From positions 1 through 64,000 of the forward strand of contig NZ_JAJUOS010000010.1 of NCBI RefSeq assembly GCF_021378075.1: 64,000 bases of DNA, read 5' to 3'. The notes under the pieces are model-generated. The model was not told the DNA's origin, did not search any database, and was given only the letters and a program-made list of their open reading frames with translations. Source of the DNA: Rhodobacter flavimaris. Lineage in GTDB: Bacteria; Pseudomonadota; Alphaproteobacteria; Rhodobacterales; Rhodobacteraceae. Below, piece after piece: positions 8,042 to 16,630 of this stretch. The translations under genes were made by a program, and so were the position numbers. Positions within the stretch are counted from its first letter, which is position 1. Each line of letters starts with the position of its first letter.

Positions 8042-8678
8042 ACATCCGCTTCGCTTCTTCCAGGGTATCGAACATGTAAAGCTGCCCGTCGCGCAGCACC
8101 GCCGCCGAGCGGCAGAATTTCTCAAGCGTCGCAGGCTGGTGCGAGACGATGATCACCGTCGCCTCTTTCAGCCGGTCCTTCAGGATCGAGCCCGCCTTGC
8201 GATTGAACTCGACATCGGTGGTGCCGGGCATCCCCTCGTCGATAAGGTAAATGTCGAACTCAAGCGCCAGAAGCAGCGCGAAGGTAAAGCGCGAGCGCAT
8301 CCCCGCGCTGTAGGTGTTCATCGGCCGGTCGAAATATTCCTCAAGCCCGCAGACCCAGCGACAGAAGGCCTCGACGTAATCGGGATCAAGGCCATAGAGC
8401 CGCGCGATGAACCGCGCGTTCTCGCGCGCGGAATGCTTGGCGTTCACGCCCCCCATGAACCCCAGCGGGAACGAGACCCGGCAGGTCTTGCGGATCGTGC
8501 CCTCGTCGGGCTTTTCCAGCCCCGCCATCATGTTGATGATCGTCGTCTTGCCAGTCCCGTTGGGGGCAAGGATGCCAAGGCTGTTGCCCAGCTCCACGCG
8601 AAAGCTGGCGCGATCAAGGATCACCTTGCGCTGTTTGCCCGTCCAGAAGGACTTGCTGACGCTGTCGAACTCGATCAT
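8025..8678 (-). CDS. KpsT-like polysaccharide ABC transporter ATP-binding protein
   Basis: A 217-residue ATPase of the ABC-2 capsular polysaccharide exporter type. The Walker A motif is APNGTGKTT at about residues 37-45, the signature is YSAGMRSRF, and Walker B is FDIYLIDEG. The switch histidine is in VIIVSHQ. The short length and non-canonical signature (SAGM instead of LSGGQ) match KpsT. I take ATG at 8678 because MIEFDSVSKSF is the usual N-terminus; a GTG at 8708 is an alternative. The KpsM-type permease and the KpsD-type outer-membrane porin are not in this window, so they must be encoded elsewhere. Confidence 0.9.
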   Translation of the reverse strand: MIEFDSVSKSFWTGKQRKVILDRASFRVELGNSLGILAPNGTGKTTIINMMAGLEKPDEGTIRKTCRVSFPLGFMGGVNAKHSARENARFIARLYGLDPDYVEAFCRWVCGLEEYFDRPMNTYSAGMRSRFTFALLLALEFDIYLIDEGMPGTTDVEFNRKAGSILKDRLKEATVIIVSHQPATLEKFCRSAAVLRDGQLYMFDTLEEAKRMYDYQS

Positions 8679-8836
8679 CGCTTCCAGTCTCGTGCCGCCA
8701 TCGGCCACTCTGCACGGTCATAGCGCAAGGCCTTTAACTAATTCACCACCTGACACGACCGGCGTCGCCATGTCGGCTGGCGAAAGCTATATACATCGGA
8801 CGATCCTGTTTTGCCTCACGAAACGAAGAGGTCAAC

Positions 8837-9412
8837 CTGAGCCTTACGGAAGACATCCGCGCCTGCCGCCTCTGTGCCACAGATTTCGCGGCAACAGCCA
8901 CCGCGCATATGCCGCGCCCGGTCGTGTGGTTTCGCCCCGGCGCGCGCATCCTGATCGCGGGGCAAGCCCCCGGCGCGCGGGTCCATGCCTCGGGGCGGCC
9001 CTTCACCGATCCCTCGGGCGACCGGCTGCGCGACTGGATGGGCGTGGATGCGGCGACGTTTTACGATCTCGACCGTATCGCCATCGTGCCGATGGCCTTC
9101 TGCTTTCCCGGCTATGACGCGAAAGGCGCCGACCTGCCGCCACCGCCACGCTGCGCCCGGACCTGGCGCGAGCAGATCATCGCCCAGCTTGGCACCCCCG
9201 CGCTGACGCTTCTGGTCGGCGGAGCGGCACAACGCTGGCACCTGGGCGCGCGCAATGTCACCCAGACCGTCGCGGACTGGCAAAACCACGCGCCGCGCGT
9301 CTTTCCCTTGCCTCATCCGTCCTGGCGCAATACGGCATGGCTCAAACGCAATCCCTGGTTCGAGGCCGAGCTTGTCCCGGCCCTGCGCGACCGGGTGAAG
9401 GAGGCCCTATGA
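8837..9412 (+). CDS. Uracil-DNA glycosylase family protein with Fe-S cysteines
   Basis: A UDG-superfamily protein of about 191 residues for base excision repair. Motif 1 is GQAPGARVHASGRPFTDPSG and motif 2 is LPHPSWRN. Four cysteines fit a 4Fe-4S cluster: the pair CRLC at about residues 11-14, one in MAFCFPG, and one in PPPPRCARTW. The first pair lies upstream of the first ATG (8909), so a start there would remove half the cluster. I therefore place the start at CTG 8837, preceded by AAGAGG; no ATG, GTG or TTG is available in frame nearby. The stop overlaps the next start (ATGA). The motif set resembles UDG-like proteins rather than classical family 4. Confidence 0.8.
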   Translation: MSLTEDIRACRLCATDFAATATAHMPRPVVWFRPGARILIAGQAPGARVHASGRPFTDPSGDRLRDWMGVDAATFYDLDRIAIVPMAFCFPGYDAKGADLPPPPRCARTWREQIIAQLGTPALTLLVGGAAQRWHLGARNVTQTVADWQNHAPRVFPLPHPSWRNTAWLKRNPWFEAELVPALRDRVKEAL

Positions 9413-10206
9413 CACCCTATGATCGCGCCCATGCCGCCATGGAAGCCGACCCCGAGAACGAGGCTCTGCGCCTTGCCGTCTATGACCGTCTGGCCGATGC
9501 CGAGCTCTTCCTGCTGCTCGAATCCGAACCCGAGGACGAAGACATCACCCCCCAGGTCTTCGAGACCGAGGATGGCGATTTCGTGCTGGCCTTCGACCTC
9601 GAGGAACGTCTGGCCGAGTTCACCGGCGAGCCCGTGCCCTATGCCGCGCTCCCGGGCCGCGTGATTGCGCAACACCTTGTCGGCGAGGGGATCGGCCTCG
9701 GCATCAACCTTGGCGTCGCGGAATCGGCCATGCTGCTGCCCCCCGAGGCGCTCGAGTGGCTGACCGATACGCTGACCCACACCCCCGTGCAGACCGACGC
9801 GCATCCGGCTTCCTTCGAGGCCCCCGCCCTGCCCCCTGCAATCCTCGGCCTGCTTCTGCCGGCCTTCGAGGCCAAGTTCGCGCAACTCGCTGGCCTTGCC
9901 TCGCACGCACTTCTGGGGGGCGTGCAATATGATGACGGCCGCCGCGGGCATGTGCTGGCCTTCCTCGGCGCGCCCGAGCCTGCACGGCCCGGGATCGCGA
10001 AGGCAATGGCCGAAGCGCTTGCCTTCTCGGGCCTCGATGCAGGCGAGCTGGACGTGACCTTCCTCGACGAAGCCGATCCCGCAGCCCAAGTCCTGCTTGA
10101 AAAGGCGCTTGTCCTGCATCTTCCCGAACCCGCGCAGGAAGAGGTTCAGGAGCTCAAACCCGTCGCACCAGGCATGGACCCGAACAAGCCGCCCATCCTG
10201 CGCTGA
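9409..10206 (+). CDS. SseB-family protein
   Basis: A 265-residue acidic soluble protein matching the SseB N-terminal domain family. It shows PYDRAHAAMEADPENEALR at the start, AELFLLLESEPEDEDI, VFETEDGDFVLAFDLEERL, and YAALPGRVIAQHL, followed by a C-terminal region also seen in SseB-like proteins. No signal peptide or membrane segment is present. The cellular role of this family is poorly defined; in E. coli SseB has been linked to rhodanese-related functions. The ATG start overlaps the glycosylase stop by four bases, so the two genes are probably co-transcribed. The glycosylase link gives no clear functional hint. Confidence 0.75.
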   Translation: MTPYDRAHAAMEADPENEALRLAVYDRLADAELFLLLESEPEDEDITPQVFETEDGDFVLAFDLEERLAEFTGEPVPYAALPGRVIAQHLVGEGIGLGINLGVAESAMLLPPEALEWLTDTLTHTPVQTDAHPASFEAPALPPAILGLLLPAFEAKFAQLAGLASHALLGGVQYDDGRRGHVLAFLGAPEPARPGIAKAMAEALAFSGLDAGELDVTFLDEADPAAQVLLEKALVLHLPEPAQEEVQELKPVAPGMDPNKPPILR

Positions 10207-10221
10207 TCCCGTTCAACGTGG

Positions 10222-10352
10222 CGGAAATATCCCACGGGGGTCTGGGGGTGTGAAACCCCCAGCCTGACCGCAACGCGTCAGCCGGGTAATGGGGGCGCTG
10301 CCCCCGCCGAGGCCTTGCCTCGGCTCCCCCGGGATATTTATTGCCACATTGA
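10222..10352. repeat. GC-rich palindromic intergenic element
   Basis: This sits between two convergent genes. It begins AAATATCCCACGGGGG and ends CCCCCGGGATATTTA, so the outer arms form an imperfect inverted repeat. Inside are several smaller hairpins, including GGGGGCGCTGCCCCC and GAGGCCTTGCCTC. Related elements occur at 52879-52918 and 57592-57633. The position suggests a bidirectional terminator or a REP-like repeat. Confidence 0.65.
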
Positions 10353-10367
10353 AAAGGCTGTGAGCGA

Positions 10368-10790
10368 TTAGCGTAGGCCGATTTCGGCCAGCGCAGCCTG
10401 CAACTCGCGCGGCAGGACATCTTCGCGCGCTCGGCCCTTGGCCAGATCGCGCGGCGCATCCTCGGCCTTCAGGTAGCGCCAGCCCTGGAAGGGACGCCGG
10501 GGCAAGGCTTCGGTTCGGACAATCTCGCGGTCAAGGATGATCGCGCAACGCGTGATACCGTCGTCACCGAGCCGTTCGTCGAGCCCGATGATGCGCTGAC
10601 GGGCAAGAACTACACCCTTGAAAACCCAGTAGAGCGAGCCACCACTCAGGATCTCATTGGCGCGTTTGGGCCACATGCGCGTGACATGGCAGGCGGGGCC
10701 GTCGCCATAGCGGCTTTGCTGCCACTCGATCAGGTCCTCGACCTTCTCGGCGCCAACGCAAAGTTTGATCAGATGTACAAGATCGGCCAT
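10368..10790 (-). CDS. DUF1489 family protein
   Basis: A 140-residue soluble protein that I recognise as DUF1489, a family largely confined to alphaproteobacteria and without a known function. Typical stretches are VHLIKLCVGAE at the N-terminus, MWPKRANEIL, GGSLYWVFKG, and RPFQGWRYLKAEDAPRDL. I chose ATG at 10790 because it gives the usual N-terminus MADLVHLIKLC, with a G-rich stretch upstream. It diverges from nrdJ across a 124-base promoter region. Confidence 0.85.
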   Translation of the reverse strand: MADLVHLIKLCVGAEKVEDLIEWQQSRYGDGPACHVTRMWPKRANEILSGGSLYWVFKGVVLARQRIIGLDERLGDDGITRCAIILDREIVRTEALPRRPFQGWRYLKAEDAPRDLAKGRAREDVLPRELQAALAEIGLR

Positions 10791-10914
10791 GCGAACCCCC
10801 AACCTGTCCCAATATAGAGGGCATCGAGGTGTCGTCAAAGCGTTGACCCGCAGAAATGCTCACCGTATGGTGAACGCCCTTTTTCCTGCCATGACCGACC
10901 CAGAGGACCTCCGG

Positions 10915-13179
10915 ATGAGCCGTTTTGCCGCCCCTATCGCCGAACAGATCTGGGATATGAAATACCGCCTGAAAGATGCAGACGGTGCACCCGTGGATCA
11001 GACGGTGGAGGACACCTGGCGGCGGATCGCCCGCGCCCTGGCCGAGGTCGAGAAAGACCCCGCCCTTTGGGAAGAGCGGTTCTACGGCGCGCTTGAGGAC
11101 TTCAAATACCTGCCCGCCGGGCGGATCACTGCGGGCGCTGGCACGGGCCGCGCGGTGACGCTGTTCAACTGCTTCGTCATGGGCACGATCCCGGATTCGA
11201 TGGCTGGCATCTTTGACATGCTCAAGGAAGCCGCGCTGACGATGCAGCAAGGCGGCGGCATCGGCTATGACTTCTCGACGATCCGTCCGCGCGGTGCTGC
11301 GGTCAAGGGCGTGGCAGCGGATGCTTCGGGGCCGCTCTCGTTCATGGACGTGTGGGACGCGATGTGCCGCACCATCATGTCGGCCGGCTCGCGCCGTGGC
11401 GCGATGATGGCCACGATGCGCTGCGACCACCCTGACATCGAGCAGTTCATCACCGCCAAGCAGGATTCGGCCAGGCTGCGGATGTTCAACCTCTCGGTTC
11501 TAGTGACCGATGCCTTCATGGAGGCCGTGAAGGCCGATGGCTCGTGGGATCTGACCTTCGACGGCCGCGTCTATCACACGGTGAAGGCGCGCGACCTGTG
11601 GAACAAGATCATGCGCGCGACCTATGATTTCGCCGAACCGGGCGTGATCTTCATCGACCGCATCAACCAGATGAACAACCTCAACTACGTCGAGGCGATC
11701 GCGGCCACCAACCCCTGTGGCGAGCAGCCGCTGCCGCCCTATGGCGCCTGCCTGCTCGGCTCGATCAACCTTGCCACGCTGGTCACCAACCCCTTCGAGG
11801 CCAACGCCGAGATGGACCCGGCCAAGCTCGACAACCTCGTGCGCCTTGCCGTGCGGATGATGGACAACGTGGTGGATGCCTCGCGCTTCCCGCTGCCGCA
11901 GCAGGCCGAAGAGGCGGCAAACAAACGCCGCATCGGCCTTGGCGTCACCGGCTTGGCCGATGCGCTGCTGATGCTCGGGCTGCGCTATGGTTCGGACGAG
12001 GCCGCCGCGCAGACCGAAGCATGGATGAAGCTGATCGCGCGGGCGTCGTATCTGGCCTCGGTCGATCTGGCCAAGGAAAAGGGCCCCTTCCCGCTCTTCG
12101 ATGCCGAGAAATACCTGGCCTCGGGCAACATGATGCAGATGGATGACGATGTGCGCGCGGCGATCCGCAAGCATGGCATCCGTAACGCGCTGCTCACCTC
12201 GATCGCGCCGACCGGGACGATCTCGCTTTACGCCGGCAACGTGTCGTCGGGGATCGAACCGGTCTTCGCCTATGCCTACAAGCGCAAGGTTCTGCAAAAG
12301 GACGGCTCGCGCACCGAGGAAGAGGTGGTCGATTACGCCGTGCAGATGTGGCGCGACAAGTTCGGCGACAAGCCGCTGCCCGAGTATTTCGTGAACGCGC
12401 AGACGCTGGCTCCGCTGGCCCATGTCAAGATGCAGGCCGCCGCGCAGAAATGGATCGACTCGTCGATCTCGAAGACGATCAACTGCCCCGAGGATATCTC
12501 GTTCGACGCCTTCAAGGACGTCTACATGGCGGCCTGGGATCAGGGCTGCAAGGGCTGCACCACCTACCGCCCGAACGATGTCACCGGCTCGGTGCTGAGC
12601 GTGTCGGAAAGCTCGGAGAAGGCACCCGAGGCCGACAAGGGCGCCGAGGTCGTCTACCTGACCGAGCCGCTCGACCGCCCCGCAGCGCTTGAGGGGGCCA
12701 CCTACAAGCTCAAGTGGCCGGGGTCCGAGCACGCGATCTACATCACCGTCAACGACATCATCCAAGCTGGCCACCGCCGCCCGTTCGAAGTGTTCATCAA
12801 CTCCAAGAACATGGAGCACTACGCCTGGACCGTGGCGCTGACCCGCATGGTCTCGGCCGTGTTCCGCCGTGGTGGTGATGTGAGCTTCGTGGTCGAAGAG
12901 CTGAAGGCCGTGTTCGATCCGCGCGGCGGCGCCTGGATCCAGGGGCAGTACATCCCCTCGATCCTCGCCGCCATCGGCGGCGTGATCGAGCGCCACCTGA
13001 TCTCGATCGGATTCATCGAAGGCGAGGGCATGGGTCTCAAAGCGGACCCCAAGGCCGAGGCGATGGTGGTGGGCGAGGCCCCGCGCGGCGCCGCCTGCCC
13101 CAGCTGCGGCTCCTACGCGATGCGCAAGGTCGAAGGCTGCATGACCTGCGCCGACTGCGGCCATTCCAAGTGCGGCTGA
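10915..13179 (+). CDS. nrdJ: Adenosylcobalamin-dependent ribonucleotide reductase (class II)
   Basis: A 754-residue class II ribonucleotide reductase that makes deoxynucleotides using adenosylcobalamin, without oxygen or a radical subunit. FNCFVMG near residue 86 carries one active-site cysteine. NPCGEQPLPPYG near 266 carries the radical cysteine motif, and PTGTISLYAGN lies further on. The C-terminus holds a zinc-ribbon-like set, CPSC then CMTCADCGHSKC, ending at the stop; related enzymes use such C-terminal cysteines for redox relay. This is the short form, and no intein is present. ATG at 10915 has AGAGG upstream; ATG at 10891 is an alternative that adds eight residues. Confidence 0.95.
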   Translation: MSRFAAPIAEQIWDMKYRLKDADGAPVDQTVEDTWRRIARALAEVEKDPALWEERFYGALEDFKYLPAGRITAGAGTGRAVTLFNCFVMGTIPDSMAGIFDMLKEAALTMQQGGGIGYDFSTIRPRGAAVKGVAADASGPLSFMDVWDAMCRTIMSAGSRRGAMMATMRCDHPDIEQFITAKQDSARLRMFNLSVLVTDAFMEAVKADGSWDLTFDGRVYHTVKARDLWNKIMRATYDFAEPGVIFIDRINQMNNLNYVEAIAATNPCGEQPLPPYGACLLGSINLATLVTNPFEANAEMDPAKLDNLVRLAVRMMDNVVDASRFPLPQQAEEAANKRRIGLGVTGLADALLMLGLRYGSDEAAAQTEAWMKLIARASYLASVDLAKEKGPFPLFDAEKYLASGNMMQMDDDVRAAIRKHGIRNALLTSIAPTGTISLYAGNVSSGIEPVFAYAYKRKVLQKDGSRTEEEVVDYAVQMWRDKFGDKPLPEYFVNAQTLAPLAHVKMQAAAQKWIDSSISKTINCPEDISFDAFKDVYMAAWDQGCKGCTTYRPNDVTGSVLSVSESSEKAPEADKGAEVVYLTEPLDRPAALEGATYKLKWPGSEHAIYITVNDIIQAGHRRPFEVFINSKNMEHYAWTVALTRMVSAVFRRGGDVSFVVEELKAVFDPRGGAWIQGQYIPSILAAIGGVIERHLISIGFIEGEGMGLKADPKAEAMVVGEAPRGAACPSCGSYAMRKVEGCMTCADCGHSKCG

Positions 13180-13211
13180 TCGGCGATCTTGCTGACCAGT
13201 GACACAGCATG

Positions 13212-13241
13212 AAACCACCGGGGCTCCCCTCGGTGGTTTTT
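13212..13241 (+). terminator. Rho-independent terminator after nrdJ
   Basis: AAACCACCG at 13212-13220 pairs with CGGTGGTTT at 13231-13239 and is followed by a short T run. It lies 32 bases after the nrdJ stop. Confidence 0.85.
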
Positions 13242-13387
13242 CATTGCGAAGGTTGCCGCGACGAGATTCGAGTTAATCGTAGGGCTGCGCGCCAAGAACG
13301 AGCCATCACATTCAGCGGCCAAAGTTCGAGCGATCGGAAATATCTACCAGACTAAACTGGTATGACACCTATCTTCAGGAAGAAAAA

Positions 13388-13463
13388 TGGTGCCCGGAGG
13401 CGGATTCGAACCACCGACACGCGGATTTTCAATCCGCTGCTCTACCAACTGAGCTATCCGGGC
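13388..13463 (-). tRNA. tRNA-Phe (GAA)
   Basis: A complete 76-base tRNA with encoded CCA. The acceptor arm is GCCCGGA paired with TCCGGGC, the D-arm is GCTCAGTTGGTAGAGC, the anticodon loop TTGAAAA gives GAA, and the T-arm carries GGTTCGAATCC. The sequence is very close to bacterial tRNA-Phe. Confidence 0.97.
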
Positions 13464-13635
13464 ACCGGGCCATCGGCTAGGCCGATCCGGCGTTGGTGGA
13501 GGGTTACTAGACGCTGGCGCGGGGGCTGTCCAGAGGGTTTTTCGGTTTTTTTGCGGATACTTGCGCCGCGAATACCAGAACCACAACACACACAGGAAAA
13601 TCGCTGCGCAATCAAGGCAATAGGCACGAATATGA

Positions 13636-13821
13636 TCAGTGCAGCGCGCCTTCCGGGCCGCCCGGAGCGCCGTCTTGCGGGCGTTCCTCTTCCTCGGCCA
13701 GATCGCCGGGAATCACGTAGGAACCGTTCAGCCAGCGCGCCAGATCGACATCGGCGCAGCGCTTCGAACAGAAGGGGCGATACTTGTCGTCCGCAGGTTT
13801 GCCGCAGATCGGGCAGCTCAT
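13636..13821 (-). CDS. yacG: DNA gyrase inhibitor YacG
   Basis: A 61-residue zinc protein. Cysteines in CPICGK and FCSKRCADVD form the four-cysteine zinc site of YacG, followed by LARWLNGSYVIPG, the gyrase-contacting region in the family. The acidic C-terminus is also typical. YacG binds GyrB and inhibits gyrase. ATG at 13821 overlaps the RNase stop by four bases, so it is translated as the last gene of the infA-maf-rng-yacG run. Confidence 0.93.
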   Translation of the reverse strand: MSCPICGKPADDKYRPFCSKRCADVDLARWLNGSYVIPGDLAEEEERPQDGAPGGPEGALH

Positions 13822-14861
13822 TTCGCGGGCTCCAAAAGCTGCGTCAGGGCTACCCGGTCGCGTTTGCGCTGAAGCTCGAAATTTCCCAGTGGCGTCCACC
13901 CGGCAAGGCTGGTTTCGGCGGCTTCGCCCTTGAAGGCCACGCGCAACTGCTGCTCCAGCGTGGCACGATCCTTCTTGGGCATCGGCGCGAAATCGACCGT
14001 CACCTGCCCGCCCAGCCCCCGCAGGCGCAGCTGACGCGGCAGGTCGCGCGCGGCCGCGATATTGGCCTTGAGGCTTGCGGCGGGCGAGGTATCCGCGCCC
14101 GTATTCACATCGACTGCGATCAGCGCACGGGTCGGCTCGATCATCATGTGGCCGCCGCCGGTCAGGGCGACGCGCGGGCGGAGAACCGCGTCGATCGCCT
14201 CCAGCACGCCATGTTCCTCGAAGCCCTCGACGATCTCATCGGGCGCGGGCTCGGCCCATTCGCGCCACGCCTCTTCATGCGGAGCGGGGGCATCGACCAG
14301 CAGCTCGGGCTCACCCTCGGTATCGGCGGTCACGGCCTCGGCCAGCTCGCGCATCGCAGCGATGTCCTCGACGATCTCGCCATCCTCGGCGCCTTCACAG
14401 GCCGAGCGCAGGATCAGCCCCATCTCGGACCCTTCCATGACCACCTTCGCCAGCGCGCCCAGATCCTCGCGCAGGTCCTCGTCGCGGATGCGGCGCGAGA
14501 CATTCAGCCCTGGCGCGCCCGGCGTGACGATGGCGTAGCGCGACTTGAACAGCAGACGCAGCGACACCGGCAGGGCCTTGCCCGCCTCGGTCCCGCCGGT
14601 CACCTGGCAAATCACGGTCTGGCCCGGCGCCAAGCCCTTGGCATCGCGCAAAAACCCCTTCTCGCCACCCGGAAGGCGCACGAAAACGCCGCCCTGGCCC
14701 TTCATCTGGCGCTCGATCAGACCACGACAGATCGCGCCCGGCACCAGCGCCACGGCGTCCGAGCTATCGACCAGCAGATCCTCAAGCTGTCCGTCAACCA
14801 TGAGCGCTGCGGCCTCAAGCCCGCGCAACTGACCCAGAACGACGACGCGTCCCTTCATCAT
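13818..14861 (-). CDS. Ribonuclease E/G family protein, short form
   Basis: A 347-residue member of the RNase E/G family. It begins [14 protein letters not shown], has [15 protein letters not shown] in place of a full S1-domain signature, and carries the catalytic-site stretch [17 protein letters not shown], whose aspartates bind the catalytic metal in RNase [15 protein letters not shown] is the second conserved block. It is far shorter than RNase G of E. coli (489 residues), and it lacks the CPxCxG-type zinc link and the C-terminal domain. This short form is usual beside maf in Rhodobacteraceae. It overlaps maf and yacG by four bases each. Substrates are unknown, with RNA processing likely. 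Confidence 0.85.
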   Translation of the reverse strand: MMKGRVVVLGQLRGLEAAALMVDGQLEDLLVDSSDAVALVPGAICRGLIERQMKGQGGVFVRLPGGEKGFLRDAKGLAPGQTVICQVTGGTEAGKALPVSLRLLFKSRYAIVTPGAPGLNVSRRIRDEDLREDLGALAKVVMEGSEMGLILRSACEGAEDGEIVEDIAAMRELAEAVTADTEGEPELLVDAPAPHEEAWREWAEPAPDEIVEGFEEHGVLEAIDAVLRPRVALTGGGHMMIEPTRALIAVDVNTGADTSPAASLKANIAAARDLPRQLRLRGLGGQVTVDFAPMPKKDRATLEQQLRVAFKGEAAETSLAGWTPLGNFELQRKRDRVALTQLLEPAK

Positions 14862-15430
14862 GCCCCCTTGGCAGCGATCCCGGCTGCCCGCAACAGAACC
14901 GCGGCTTCGGCCAGCGGCAGCCCGACCACGCCAGTGAACGAGCCCTGAATCCACGGAATGAACGCCCCGGCCAAACCTTGGATGGCATAGCCGCCCGCCT
15001 TGCCGCGCCACTCGCCCGAGACGAGATAGCCGTTCACGTCCTCGTTCGACAGCGGGCGAAACCGCACGACCGTATCTACAAGACGCTCATGCATGCCGGT
15101 TGCCGTGCGCACCGCGACGGCGGTCAGCACGTGGTGGCGCCGCCCGGACAGAAGCCACAGGAACTCGGCCGCCTCTTTCTCGTCTTCCGGTTTTCCAAGA
15201 ATACGCCGCCCGCAGGTCACCGTCGTATCGGCGCACAGGACAACCTCGTCCGCGCCGCACTCGACCGCAGCGGCCTTTTCCCGCGCCATGCGCGCCACGT
15301 AATCGCGCGCGCGCTCGGCCTTCAGCGGGGTTTCGTCGATATCGGCGGGGCGCACCGCATCGGGGGACAGACCAAGCTGCCCCAGAAGTTCGAGCCTGCG
15401 CGGGCTCGCCGATCCGAGAACAAGCTTCAC
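14858..15430 (-). CDS. maf: Maf family nucleoside triphosphate pyrophosphatase
   Basis: A 190-residue Maf protein that hydrolyses nucleoside triphosphates, often modified ones, to monophosphates. The N-terminus [18 protein letters not shown] is the family signature, with [22 protein letters not shown] and the catalytic-region motif [21 protein letters not shown] and [12 protein letters not shown] close the fold. The start is GTG at 15430, which overlaps the infA stop as GTGA. YhdE-type Maf proteins act on dTTP and UTP, YceF-type on other nucleotides; I cannot tell which this is. Confidence 0.93.
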   Translation of the reverse strand: MKLVLGSASPRRLELLGQLGLSPDAVRPADIDETPLKAERARDYVARMAREKAAAVECGADEVVLCADTTVTCGRRILGKPEDEKEAAEFLWLLSGRRHHVLTAVAVRTATGMHERLVDTVVRFRPLSNEDVNGYLVSGEWRGKAGGYAIQGLAGAFIPWIQGSFTGVVGLPLAEAAVLLRAAGIAAKGA

Positions 15431-15645
15431 TTGAAGCGGTAGTTGATACGACCCTTCGAGAGGTCGTAGGTGTTCATTTCCACCTGAACCTTGTCGCCGG
15501 CCAGAACGCGGATGCGGTTCTTACGCATCTTTCCTGCCATATGCGCGATGATCTCATGGCCGTTTTCCAGCTCGACCCTGAACGTCGCATTCGGCAGGAG
15601 TTCCTTCACGACGCCGGGGAATTCGAGCATTTCTTCCTTGGCCAT
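15427..15645 (-). CDS. infA: Translation initiation factor IF-1
   Basis: A 72-residue protein with the full IF-1 sequence: [13 protein letters not shown] at the start, [32 protein letters not shown], and [12 protein letters not shown] at the end. This is the S1/OB-fold factor that binds the ribosomal A site during initiation. ATG at 15645 has AGGAG eight bases upstream. It leads the infA-maf-rng-yacG overlapping run. The 82 bases upstream separate it from the nitrilase gene and may hold its own promoter. Confidence 0.97.
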   Translation of the reverse strand: MAKEEMLEFPGVVKELLPNATFRVELENGHEIIAHMAGKMRKNRIRVLAGDKVQVEMNTYDLSKGRINYRFK

Positions 15646-15727
15646 GGTCACTCCTGATAAGATTACCCACGCGATTTCGCGGGCGCGCGATACATGCGCC
15701 CGGTAGCGGCAAAATTCAAGGCCAATG

Positions 15728-16630
15728 TCAAGTTTCGGCGGGGGTTTCGCGGGTAATCGTGACGTCTTTGACCTGCGAAAGCTGCTCGGGCCAATGCGCG
15801 AAAGGCAAAACGCGGCCATCGGCGCGGCTTTGCGCGACCAGATCGAGATCAACGCAACCGATCACCCAGCCGGGTGTATCAAGCTCGCCCTGCGCGATCA
15901 CGCCGGTCTCGGGCCAGCCGGCGTCGGGCGGGCCGAAGATCGCGGCGGCGCCCCGGTTTTCATCGATGGCGGGGCACCAATGGGCATCACCAACCGTGGG
16001 CGCCTGCACCACGACGCACTGGTTTTCGAGCGCCCGCGCCATGGACCCCACGCGTACCCGCGACCAGCCCGCGACGGCGTCGGTGCAAGACGGCACCAGA
16101 AGGGTCTCGGCGCCCGCTTCACACAGCGCGCGTGCAAGCAGCGGGAATTCGCTGTCATAGCAGATCACGACGCCGATCTTGCCAAGCGCAGTGTCGAACA
16201 GTTGCAAGCCCTGCCCGGCCGAGACGTCCCAGACCTCGCGCTCGAAGCGCGTCATCATCACCTTGTCCTGATGCCCGATCCGACCCGCGGGGCCAAAGAA
16301 GGCCGCGCGGTTGAGGCGTTTGTCACCCTCAATCACGGGGCCGGAGGGCGCTAGGATATAGACCTCGTATTGTTGCGCGAAGCCCGCGAACATCTGCTCC
16401 ATGGCCGGGCGGTGCCGCGCGACCTCGTGCAGCGCGGTCTCGATATCGCCCGCAACCACTGGCCCGCCAAGCGAGGCCAGTTCCATCGCCGCGTATTCGG
16501 GGAACACCAGGATGACCGCACCCTGCCCCACCGCATGTTCGACCCAGGCGCGCGCCTTGGCCTCATAGGCCGACCAATCCTCGAGCCAGTCGAGCGGATA
16601 GGCCGCCGCCGCGATCGTCACTTGCCTCAT
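15728..16630 (-). CDS. Carbon-nitrogen hydrolase (nitrilase superfamily)
   Basis: A 300-residue nitrilase-superfamily amidase. The catalytic triad is visible: Glu in [10 protein letters not shown], Lys in [11 protein letters not shown] and Cys in [17 protein letters not shown]. The sequence around the cysteine and the insertion [20 protein letters not shown] are typical of a branch of putative amidohydrolases often found beside acetyltransferases. ATG at 16630 overlaps the upstream GNAT stop by four bases, and fused GNAT-nitrilase proteins are known elsewhere, which supports a shared pathway. The substrate is unknown. Confidence 0.85.
   Translation of the reverse strand: MRQVTIAAAAYPLDWLEDWSAYEAKARAWVEHAVGQGAVILVFPEYAAMELASLGGPVVAGDIETALHEVARHRPAMEQMFAGFAQQYEVYILAPSGPVIEGDKRLNRAAFFGPAGRIGHQDKVMMTRFEREVWDVSAGQGLQLFDTALGKIGVVICYDSEFPLLARALCEAGAETLLVPSCTDAVAGWSRVRVGSMARALENQCVVVQAPTVGDAHWCPAIDENRGAAAIFGPPDAGWPETGVIAQGELDTPGWVIGCVDLDLVAQSRADGRVLPFAHWPEQLSQVKDVTITRETPAET

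Noticed and set aside
10791..10914. Cobalamin riboswitch before nrdJ
   Set aside because: Too short and no B12-box-like sequence seen.
11500..13218. Long open frame (about 570 codons) antisense to nrdJ
   Set aside because: High GC opens the antisense frame; it reads as shadow codons with many Arg, His and Gly, no ribosome-binding site and no family match, while nrdJ on the plus strand is certain.
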